From Erigeron canadensis (Eukaryota; Streptophyta; Magnoliopsida; Asterales; Asteraceae), in assembly GCF_010389155.1 (NCBI RefSeq), contig NC_057765.1:1736001-1800000 (forward strand): 64,000 nucleotides of DNA, given 5' to 3'. How positions within the stretch are numbered: the first letter of the stretch is position 1; every line of letters begins with the position of its first letter. Below the pieces are notes generated by a model. It was not told where the DNA came from, made no database searches, and saw only the letters and a program-made list of their open reading frames with translations. This document shows, piece by piece, positions 37,402 through 47,245 of this stretch. The position numbers and the translations under genes are program-made.

Positions 37402-38451
37402 GTGAAATTATGACGAATACGACTATGCACAAAGTAATTTGATCAAGGCGATAAATGGATGAATTAGCATGATCTCTTATCTCGATCTTTCTCTATTCGA
37501 TATAGTCAATGACAATTTGACATTTTATCATCATTTTGATGATTAGTTCATTTGAGTTGTTTTTTTTTTCTTTTATTCATTGAGTTTCATTCGATTATAT
37601 ATCCATTGAAAGATAATATAGGCTACTAATTTACTAATAGATGTTTATATGTTATGTCGCTTTGATGATATTCAAACAAAATTATATATCCACCATACTT
37701 TTAGCTAACAATTGCACTTTTCGAATATAATATATGCAAATATGATATACATATAACATATTTTATGTGTTTGTTTATATACCTAACTTATTCTCATATT
37801 AATGAAATCCACACAAAGTTGAGACTTTTATGACAACATAGAACTACCAAATAAATGAAGACAAAGATTGCCACCTTAACTTAAGCTTTATATTGCTCTT
37901 TAAATTAAAATAAATAGACTTTTAAATCATGATGTACGCTTTACATCAAATATAATTAACTAGTAGATGAAGTATGAGATTTTGTAATAACATGTATAGC
38001 ATAATGTGAGGTAACTTGATATCTCATAATAAGTTGTAAAGTTCAGTTTTATGATAGACAAAGTGTAATTAAATTTGTGTAGATGTGTGTAAGATAACTT
38101 GTAATGATGCTTTCTTTATTGCTCTATAAATAATAACACAATTCGAAAACTGAAAGAGTTTAACAGAAAGAAAGAAATAAAATATGTTTTTTTTTAATAT
38201 AAATAAAATATGTTAAGATTTGATTTTATAGTTAATTCTTATTTGTCTTCCAATTAGGGTATTACCAATCTCAAGAGAAAAATTAATCTATGCAATTAAT
38301 GAATATTTCAGATATTGTATACACCATATACAGTTAATCACATGGCCTTATTATATTAATTAACAAACTAATCTTGCCCGACTTTCTTGACCTTAATCTT
38401 GTTATCTTCTTCATATAACCATTATACACATACAAGTGTGTATTTGTATAT

Positions 38452-38459
38452 TATATATA
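38452..38459 (+). promoter_or_regulatory. Candidate TATA box of the small basic protein gene
   Basis: TATATATA about 140 bases before the ATG at 38596, followed by a C-richer leader (cctgaaccctgtgtagctcc). Position and leader composition fit a plant core promoter; unproven. Confidence 0.4.
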
Positions 38460-38595
38460 CAAATTCCTGAACCCTGTGTAGCTCCTTTTCTTCCTGAAAA
38501 GTTAAAAAAAAAAAAAAAACACTCTAATCTCACAAAAATAAAAAACCTTAGTCAAGACCTCAAGAAATTAAGTGCACCAACTTCAAGTTTTAACC

Positions 38596-38901
38596 ATGGA
38601 TGTTAAGATGTGGCGTAGCGCAACGGTCAAACCTGACCGTGTTCATCAACGGCTTGGCTCCACAACTCATGAGCCAAGCGCAGTGTCTAGAAAGTCAGTA
38701 TGGAAAGTTATATTAAAAAAGTTTAGAAGAGAGAAAAATAAATTTCTAAAGAGATTGCCAACAAAGCGTGTTCAAGTTTCTTATGATGAGCACGACTACG
38801 ACCAAAATTTTGATCAAGGGTCGGAATGGAGAAATGAGGTCGATATCTTGCCTAGATCGTTCTCAGTTCAATACTCGAATCGGCATTCTCCCATCTTTTA
38901 G
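38596..38901 (+). CDS. Small basic plant protein of unknown function (single exon)
   Basis: The first true ATG of the frame is at 38596, giving 101 residues. The N-terminal half is basic, with 'RKSVWKVILKKFRREKNKFL' around residues 34-54, likely an amphipathic helix. The second half carries 'VSYDEHDYDQNFDQGSEW' and ends 'LPRSFSVQYSNRHSPIF'. The 'YD...YxQNFDQG' and 'RSFS' signatures remind me of a family of small uncharacterised angiosperm proteins, so I judge it real. There is no signal peptide or membrane helix; function is unknown. The AT-rich flanks contrast with the coding composition. Confidence 0.7.
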   Translation: MDVKMWRSATVKPDRVHQRLGSTTHEPSAVSRKSVWKVILKKFRREKNKFLKRLPTKRVQVSYDEHDYDQNFDQGSEWRNEVDILPRSFSVQYSNRHSPIF

Positions 38902-41417
38902 ATGGTTAGTTAATAATCATCTATAGTTCATTTACAGTAGCCTTTTAGCTTAATTAGTTTTTTTTTTGGAACGGCTTCTAGCTTAATTAGTCGTGATAGG
39001 TATGCTAGTAAATCTAAGCCTAAAACAACTTATCGGGTTTGGTTTGTATAATGTCATATTACTACTTCTGGCTTGAACTTTGACTAGTTGAAAATCAATA
39101 TCAAAATATCATTGTAATATTTCATTTATTTTTGTGTGATAGTGATTTTTCTAATAGTGAAGTCCAGTTTGGATTGATACATTTAGATATATCCTTGGCT
39201 ATGGATAATTGATTGTTGATACTTGATAGTTATGAGGTCGTTTTCACCTTTTTAAGGTCTGTTTTCATTACTTATATATAATGGATATCTTAATAATATT
39301 TTTGTCGTGTATTTGTGGAAATAACTATAGTTTTGCGTTAGTATTGTCTGTTTCTTTTGAATCGATTAAGAGACCAATTTCTACAGAAAGACTTCATTTC
39401 AATTGATAAGTTGAACAATGACAGTGTATATTGAAGTAATTTTTTTTTCTTATGTAATTTGGCACGACTTTTGATTAATGATATAATTTTTTAACTTTCG
39501 AATGAAAATAGTTATTATGAAATATTGATTATAGACTACCCGCGCAATGTGTCAGTTTGATTCCGATGACGTATAGTGATGGTGGTGATGACGGCGTTAA
39601 ATGGTTTAGATATTTATATAAAGATGTAATGTATTTTAATATGATAGATTGGTGGTAATTTATTTTATGGTGTGTCCCATTTTTTTAAATTTCAATATGA
39701 ATCTGTAGTTTTTATATATACTACTAGTACTAATACCCGTACGATGTACGGATTTTGTATATATATACTACTAGTACTAATACCCGTACGATGTACGGAT
39801 TTTGTATATGTTGTATGATTAGGTAGTGTTTATATATATATCTATGAGTAATTCTATTGTGGACATGAAAAGGATTAAAGATATATATTAATTAACAAAA
39901 ATGATGTCTCATATCATTATAATAACAACCATACACACAAATGGAAAATTGTTACACGATATGATATGTAAACAATATATAATTGGGGATGGTTATATAA
40001 GATTGTTAGGTATTTAAATTTCAATGTAAAACACTCACATATTAACTTTTTATTCCACTTTTTAAAAAAAATAATTTTTTATTCCATAAAATTCATTGGG
40101 ACCAAACATTTATTCATTAAATAAAAAATATTAAAAAATTGTATTTGAGGGGTTCAACACAAGTCTAGGTGCTTATATATAGTCTACTCATATATAATAT
40201 AGCATAGTTTTAAATATATATAATCGGTTAAAGAAAAGTAATAGATAACAAAAAGAAATTGTAGTATTATAAACTAAGAAGAAACATGAGTTTTAGTTAA
40301 AAGTTATAGCATCTGATGATAAGAATAACGAATCTAATAGACCATTAGAATATTAAAGTTCATACGTGAAAACTGAGTTAACAAATCTAAGATTAGAAAA
40401 AAATTAAAGGATGTAGGCAGTTAAGAGTTTGATACGAACTCAAATCAAAAATTTTGATTTAAATTAAAATATAATATATTTGGTAACTTATAGATATCTC
40501 GTACGAGTCCTAATACCCGAACTAATATTTAAAATTTAATATAGGATAGTGTTTTTTTTAAATTAACACATGTCAACAAAGTAATGTGTCATATGTCACA
40601 TCAAAAATACCCCAATCCTGTTTTAGTATATTGGTAGATATAAATATAAATTAAATAAAAATATATTAAATAACTACTTTTAAAAAATAATGTTTATAAA
40701 TTAAAAAGAACATGTCGTTTAAATACTGGTAGATAGATTTTGTAGTGCCTATTCAGCTATTCTTAATTTACTCTTAGCCCAAAACACCAACCCAAAATAT
40801 TACAATAGAGATATTTTTACCTATTCCAGGGCCTTAAACATTTGCCTAGCCCATATATAATATAACGCCAGCCATGAGCCCATAAGACTCAAAAAATCAA
40901 ATGGAGCTTGTCTACAGCCGATATCACGGTGTTTTCAATTGTATGATCTTCGTTCTCTCGCAATTTTTCGAGAAAAAGTAAAACAAATAGTTAATTGACG
41001 GTAACAAATATTCTTAGCTTAAGCCTAATGGAAAATTGACTGTTTGTTAAACGTAATATGAAAACTTTCACAATTAAAATGGTAACAAGCTGTCCCTTTT
41101 TGTTTTAACAATCGTAAAACAAAATGCAATGACATCATTATAGCGTAAAACAATCGTAAGAAAGATAGTAAAAAATTGAACACGGAATCAATATCGCCCA
41201 AACATCCAAAATCACAATAAAAGATCCCAATTTTAAGCAAACTATCCATTAATTAAACCATACAAATAATTATGAAACCACCATCATCATATAGCAATCA
41301 CTAAAAAGTTCCCAAATTCACAACATCATATCATTATTCCTATCTTAAAATCATTACATACCAAACTTTTTTTTTTTTAAAGATCACCGTACGACTTTAA
41401 AAAACGACCATCATTAA
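38902..41417. other. Intergenic region with duplicated Helitron-like terminus
   Basis: No credible exon. The stretch is very AT-rich. 39713-39806 holds the duplicated terminus (listed separately). The last 150 bases before 41417 would be the 3' UTR of MBF1c. Confidence 0.6.
39713..39806 (-). mobile_element. Helitron-like 3' terminus present as a 47-bp tandem duplication
   Basis: On the minus strand the unit reads hairpin CCGTAC-atc-GTACGG, then 'gtattagta', then CTAG|T. The unit is repeated exactly with a 47-base period (ctactagtac at 39721 and 39768). Two adjacent copies of a terminus suggest serial insertion or local duplication. Confidence 0.55.
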
Positions 41418-41855
41418 TTACTTATGAATCTTTCCTCTAAGTTTAACACCAAGAACTTTTTCCATCTTAGCCAAAACACTCTGATTCGGAACCGCTTTTC
41501 CATTCTCGTATTCTTGAACAACCTGCGGCCTTTCATTAATCTGTTTCGCCAATTCCGCCTGACTCATTTTCCTCTCGATTCTCGCCTTCTGAATCATTTG
41601 TCTCACCTCTGTTGCTACCCTCTCCAATGCAGCCGGCTCCGCGGCCTCGTCTAGCTTCCTAGCGTAGACCGCGGTCGCCGGTTGTTTCTTGTTCGACCCG
41701 CCATCGAACTTTTTGACCGTTTGGACCTGTGCACCTGATCTTATTGCTTGGTTTATTGATTTTTGGTCACGCAGGACTTGTGATTTTGGTTTTGATTTTT
41801 GGAGCACTACTGGCTCCCAATCTTGTGTAAATGCACCTGTTGGTCTTGTTGGCAT
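41418..41855 (-). CDS. MBF1C: Multiprotein bridging factor 1c, heat-responsive coactivator
   Basis: Intronless frame of 145 residues; the ATG at 41855 is chosen because MPTRPTGAFTQDWEPVVL matches the family start. The MBF1 N-terminal domain covers about residues 8-75 ('SGAQVQTVKKFDGGSNKK'). The Cro/C1-type helix-turn-helix follows at about 88-142 ('KMSQAELAKQINERPQVVQE', 'VLGVKLRGKI'). MPT/MPS at the start, 'LDEAAEPAALERV' and the lack of introns mark the MBF1c type rather than MBF1a/b. The protein bridges TBP and bZIP factors and in Arabidopsis supports thermotolerance. Two perfect heat-shock elements lie just upstream. Confidence 0.95.
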   Translation of the reverse strand: MPTRPTGAFTQDWEPVVLQKSKPKSQVLRDQKSINQAIRSGAQVQTVKKFDGGSNKKQPATAVYARKLDEAAEPAALERVATEVRQMIQKARIERKMSQAELAKQINERPQVVQEYENGKAVPNQSVLAKMEKVLGVKLRGKIHK

Positions 41856-41970
41856 TTTTTTTTTTTTACGAAATAACAACAATATTTAGATTGAATAAAC
41901 AAATGATATTTGTGTTGTGTACTTTTGTAAAAAAACTAGGTGATTGAAGTATTGGATGAATTTGGGGTGT

Positions 41971-41979
41971 TTATATAGA
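41971..41979 (-). promoter_or_regulatory. MBF1C: TATA box of MBF1c
   Basis: On the minus strand the sequence reads ctatataaac, about 115 bases upstream of the ATG. Both heat-shock elements lie upstream of it in the expected order. Confidence 0.65.
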
Positions 41980-41992
41980 AGTGGAGGGTCTG

Positions 41993-42005
41993 GAAAGTTC
42001 TTGAA
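41993..42005 (-). promoter_or_regulatory. MBF1C: Heat-shock element 1 of MBF1c
   Basis: GAA-ag-TTC-tt-GAA: three perfect alternating nGAAn units, the binding site of a heat-shock factor trimer, about 15 bases upstream of the TATA box. Confidence 0.8.
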
Positions 42006-42063
42006 TTAAATGGAATAGAGTGATTTTTTTGCAATTTTGTGGATGGAAATTAAATTGGGTCTA

Positions 42064-42076
42064 GAAGGTTCCTGAA
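42064..42076 (-). promoter_or_regulatory. MBF1C: Heat-shock element 2 of MBF1c
   Basis: GAA-gg-TTC-ct-GAA: a second perfect three-unit element 71 bases from the first. The two together strongly suggest HSF control. Confidence 0.8.
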
Positions 42077-42668
42077 AATATATATATATTTTTTATTATT
42101 TAATTTAATTTGATTCGTATTTCCCAAGGCATGAATGAAAGGGAAAGGAATGAACTTGTTGCCCACGGATTACACTTTCTATACAAACGGATTACTATAT
42201 AAAATATATGTCAGCTTTCATTTTAGGTTTGTTTAATTGGCTAACACTAGTACTTAAGTTTTAGACACCAAATTATAACTTTTGTTTCAGATAGCACATC
42301 ATAGTAATAGATGTTTTAAGAAGCATGAAACAGTTGAATGTAGAATTTGACCAACTACTTCTTCATTGAGTTTTGCTGTTAGCTAGACAAAATGATGCAT
42401 TGTTTGTTTTTAGGTACAAAATATGTAGTTTGCCATGACATATGTCTGTAGTTGGGCATGACATGGACTTTGTTGCAAAAAAATCAACTATGATTGCAGC
42501 TTGTATACTGGTTCCAAAGTCTTCACCTTGTAACCTATCACAAATTTATATGATCGAATAATTTAAAACGAATCAAGTATCCAAGAGCATCCATAAAATA
42601 TAAATCTTGACTAAGGCGAGAAATTTTCTTAAAGCTTAGCAGTAACATATAGGCAGATAACAGATTGA

Positions 42669-43244
42669 TCTATGCTAAAGATACTTGATTTGACCCAAAT
42701 TAATTTTTGATTGTTTATCCACCCTTCTTGGACCCGCCCATTATACCACCTCTGCAAAGAACTTAAGGTTAATGATGACAGGCTATATGGACTAAAAATC
42801 GAAATGCTTTCCATCTTTGGTTGTCCCATATTAATTTAAAAACTTGTTATTTAAAAAAAACTTGCAAGTGTTGTATCATTGACAAAGGTACTTTAGTTGA
42901 TAGTACTTATAGAATATCACAAATCTATATAAGTACACTAAAAACTTGAATTTCTTGGTATAAGAAAACTCCCGTTTATTTAATAATAGCTACACTAAAA
43001 ACTGAGTTAAAGACTAACGGAACTTAAAATGGAGCTTCAATCATCCAGGATTTGTTAAATGGTGCCCACCCTGCCTGACACATCTACTCCATGATTCCAT
43101 AAGGGAAGCAATTTGTTAAATGCTTTTTGGAGAGTAAATTAATCTATAACAAAGATACCCATTTTGACCCAAATTCAATTCTGATTGTTTACCCAGCCCG
43201 CCTGACCCATCCATTATAGCAGCTCTACAAAAAACTTAAGCTTA
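42669..43244. repeat. Dispersed direct repeat pair, about 105 bp each
   Basis: 42669-42772 and 43142-43244 share 'ttgacccaaatt', 'gattgttta', 'cc.gccc', 'ccattata' and 'aacttaag' in the same order at about 80 percent identity. They could be two ends or two copies of one old element. Confidence 0.6.
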
Positions 43245-44239
43245 TGAGGCAGAGATGTTTGTGACACAGTCCATGATAATGTTGTCTTTTTTAGATTGAG
43301 AGGTTAGTCCACATCTAAAAACCGAAGATTAAACATCTATGAAGAACTTGATATTGTAAATAACTCAAAATATACGAATTCTTTTTCGCAAAGCTTTAAC
43401 ACGTAAAGTTGAAGCAAAGATCAAAAGTAAATATGGTAGCACTTGCCTAATTCAATCATAAGTAGCACTTGCCTAATTCAATCATGAAGTCTGCAAATCA
43501 CTGGTCTTTGGCGCCTTGTGCTACTGCTTGTATTGCAAATACCTAACACATGTTTGCAGACAATATGAGATGCAAATTAGAGTGACGGAAATCTAAAAAT
43601 ACCATAGTTAAGGATGTGTTTGGTTTGATGTGCTCTAATGTTCTCTAAGAAATTTGAAAATACTATTTAAGGTTGTGTCTAGTTATGTATATTGCTCATG
43701 GTTTATTAACATTTTAAGACAGCACAACTTTAACACAAAAACAATGCAAGTAACATTTAACATAATCCAAAAGATGAGTATTGCAAAACTGTTATCGCTC
43801 TTGATATCCTCTTCATTCCTTTTCGGTACAAACTAACAGAATGACGATACGATTACCAGTATTTTGAGAAACAAGAACAGGAGCTAGATAGCAATGATGT
43901 TATAACATATCAATCCACCAGTGAATAGCAACTTACAAGATCAAAAAAGAAAAAAATTTACGGCTAACATTAATGCACTATCGAAAGTAACAAATAAACT
44001 ATATCAATGCAAAACATAATAGTTATACCTGAATGTATATTGAAAAAACCTTTGCCAATTGCCAACTAACAGTAACAGCAACAGGGAAAGTTGAAATGCT
44101 GATACATTAAGTTAGGAAATCTAAATAGGATGGAAAGTAAGAATATCTATTAGTTACAAAATGGAAATAAGATGAAAGCCAAAAACATCAATCAATGCAA
44201 ACAAACAAAATTGGGAATAATAATCATACCTATAACATG

Positions 44240-44460
44240 GGCCGAAACCAAGAGCTGGCCACTATTCCAGCTGAATGGAAGCTCGGGCCTACCAAGATCA
44301 AGATGCACCAATTCCAGGAAAAACCTCACAAAGGGGATTGAACCTCCATCTCATAGGTGAAACCTCCGCCTCAAGGGAAAAACCTACCCTTCCATCTTTG
44401 ATCCCTCACAAGAAGAATGGGCACATCATCCTCTAACCACTCTCCTACATCACGATCGTT
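44240..44460 (-). mobile_element. Possible SINE remnant
   Basis: On the minus strand a near-perfect B box 'gaggttcaatcccc' lies downstream of an A-box-like 'gtggttagagga', though the gap of about 100 bases is longer than in a tRNA. No flanking duplication was found. Confidence 0.35.
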
Positions 44461-45099
44461 GGTCTTCGTCATCACCATCACTAGAGACCATCAAAAGCCA
44501 TCAGCATAAATATGGTGAGAATTTTTTTTGGCTTAACTTATTCGATGTCATCACATAATGTGAGTAAGATTTTAGTTAATATTTGAAGAGAACTTTTTGC
44601 ATCGAACTTGTAAAATTTAATATCAAACTAGGTACAAAATAACCAAAAAATTAGTGTTGCATTTTGAACTAAATTTGGTATCTTTTTGGATATGGTTTCT
44701 AACACCAAACAATAATTAAAATTTAATTTATGCAACATATTGTATAGCATCACGTCAACATTTGAGTGAGTGAAGATCAATTTTAATTTAAAAAAGTACC
44801 TTTTTTTTTTCTTCTAACAATATTCACATTTTTACAGCCTAAGAACGACCAGAACAGTAAAAAAGAACAAAGACATGTCAAATAGGAGGCTAAAATCTCA
44901 AACACACAGATATCATCTCAGCAACCTACAATTTCCTAACAGTTACAACGAATCCTGCAGAACATAAAATGTCATCAATCTGTCTCAACGAGTATCTAAT
45001 AAGAGAAGACTTCTAATCCTATCACAGATTATAGATATGTGATACATTAGATAGACTTGTTAAAGGATCAATAACAAACAGGATACACTAGCAGCAGCT

Positions 45100-45812
45100 T
45101 TACCTCTGTGGCTCAGTGACCCATAGCATGAACCATTCTGCACCATCTTTCGCAATCTCAGGAATTGGTGTTCGCTTTGGTTCATGCCTTCCTGGGCCTC
45201 TCCTTGGTGTTCGTTTTGGCATGCCTTCTCGGGAAAACACTAGAAGCTGTTTTCTCTTCGTTCATATCTGAGTGGGGTAATTTCAGGATTTCAAATGCCT
45301 TCTTGACTTCTTCTACAGACTTGACTTCTTCATCATCTGCTTTCGTTTCATCTCTATATCATCCACCACATCCTTCTCAATTTCTAGGGTTCATTTGCCT
45401 AAAGTCTTTTCAGGGGAATTTCCATCTCTTTCCTCTCATTTGTCATTGTCTTTTTCGGCCTTTTTATCTTCATTCATTTCGACATCTATGACTCTATGAG
45501 TGATTTGCTTGAGCGAGCTCTTCATTCTCTGCATTACCCTTCTTTAATTTTAAAGACTTTTCGGCCCAATTCTTTCAGGACTCTGTCTCTGATAAAGGAG
45601 GAGTTCATTTGACCTTCTCACTGATTCTTGTTGACCACCACGTGGTTTCACCACTTCCCCAATCAAATTCTTAAAGTTTAGGCCCACCCAGGGTTTGCTT
45701 TTAAGAGGTACTGCTCTAGCTGCTTATGGTTCGTGCTCTTCCCCCTGTAGGGGCTGTGAACACAATGACATTCTTCTTCGGGGTCCATTCTTCCTTTCGC
45801 AGAAACTACATA
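45100..45812 (-). pseudogene. Decayed methyl-CpG-binding-domain protein gene (MBD10/11-like)
   Basis: On the minus strand, starting near 45812 after an apparent acceptor 'atgtag', the frame reads 'TPKKNVIVFTAPTG', typical of the plant MBD10/11 domain. A frameshift then brings 'HKQLEQYL' and 'NPGGPKL' into another frame, followed by 'EFDWGSGET' and 'TRISEKVK'. At least four stops interrupt the main frame, and the lysine/glutamate-rich tail is broken too. The first exon was not found upstream, where a Helitron-like 5' end abuts. The residual similarity is strong enough to name the family but the gene cannot make a full protein. The functional parent must be elsewhere. Confidence 0.75.
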
Positions 45813-47245
45813 TCTATATCTATACTATCTTATATAGAATATGGTCCCTCAAAATTTCTCAAAAAAGAACTTAATCTACCCAAACTAATTAATATGTTAA
45901 GCATTATAACAAAAACTATATGATTAAGACGCTAATCTAATTTTTCTAAATAAAATGATTTACCAGGTATTACAGATTGTGAATATATTTTGGGCAGCTT
46001 TTAACACATGTTAAAAAATCATGTTGATTGTAACATTTATATTCATACGAAAATAAAGTTAAAAGATACATACCACAAATTAGTGAAGGACCTAATATAA
46101 CTGAACCCACAAAGACAAAGTCCTGATTCAACTAGTAAGCCTACAATTCAAGTAGAATGACAACAAGGTCTTATGATTTAGCATAAAACATAAAACAAAT
46201 GATATGTGAGCTAGTAGCTAATACTTATGTGTATACATGCAGTCCTGTGTTTATATGGGAAACAAAAACTTATATTAGAATACCTGATGACTGATTTGGC
46301 TCTTACCACGAACGAAGCAATTTAAGAAAGAACAGCGGCAAGAAATTGCCCGTTATAGGCTTAACTACACAACCCTTTCTGCACAAAGAGGCAACCAATC
46401 TACAAAAACAATGCTATAATTATAAGGTTTAAATATTTTGAGGTTGATTTATAACACAAGTACATGACTGGTATATGTCAAAGTCAGACTCTTTACAGTA
46501 GGCAACATTAATTTAGTGGCAAACATCCTCTTTCAAGAAAAATACATACAATTCGTAACAGCTACCATAAAGTAGATAAACATCATATAGCTACCATAAA
46601 GTAGCTCAAATCGACAATCACTTTCTCTCACTCAGACCTTTGCTTACGCAGAAAAATAGAGACAGTCCATTAACTCAAATTCACTCTGTTCTTTAAACGA
46701 AAAGCCTCAACAAGATATACTTTTTCTTTTATTTCAAGCGTGGTCTGCATCTCAAAACATTGACATATATTGTTTTAAGTGGGTTACATGCTGACATATA
46801 TGTTCATGAAAGGGGAAACAGATGCTATACTAATGTTAACCTTAACTTCAAGACGAAAACAATGTGCAAATATTGAAGAAATATGGTAATTGAGTGTGGA
46901 GATCTGCTACAGCATAGTAGGGTTTAATCTACAAAAACAATGCTATAAAGGCAAAACTAAATTGGCTGATAAACAAACCATTGATTTCTAAGACAGGCAT
47001 CAACCAAGATTAATTTTTAATCCATGAAAGCCACATTGTAAATATTTTTTTTTTACGACAATATAATTTTTTTTTTTTAAATTTAAGTAAATATGAAACC
47101 CGCACAAGCAGAATAACAAATAAAATCAATGGATTGTAAAATATATCACAAGAAGGAAAAACGGCATATAGAGAAACAGCTAGTATCCATTTAATTAGCA
47201 AAACATCATTCAACTACTCAAATCTACAATCACTGTTCTTTTTAT
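45813..47245. other. Region between MBD pseudogene and PPR stop
   Basis: No exon. A Helitron-like 5' start (TCTATACTATCTTATA) lies at about 45819-45834. A perfect 23-base direct repeat, starting aatctacaaaaacaatgc, occurs at 46397-46419 and 46926-46948. 'agctaccataaagtag' is duplicated at about 46560 and 46590. PPR 3' UTR sequence should occupy the right-hand end. Confidence 0.5.

Larger units (their letters stand above)
36770..38595. other. Intergenic region between kinase and small basic protein
   Basis: AT-rich with no credible exon. It contains a Helitron-like 3' terminus at 37372-37401 and a candidate TATA box at 38452-38459. Confidence 0.6.
42077..45099. other. Intergenic region upstream of MBF1c
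   Basis: No credible exon. It contains a direct repeat of about 105 bases (42669-42772 and 43142-43244) and a possible SINE near 44.3 kb. A short local duplication of 'gtagcacttgcctaattcaatc' type lies at 43435-43490. Confidence 0.55.

Noticed and set aside
45165..45491. Plus-strand frame of 108 codons
   Set aside because: Opposite strand of the MBD pseudogene; the minus-strand reading gives recognisable family motifs.
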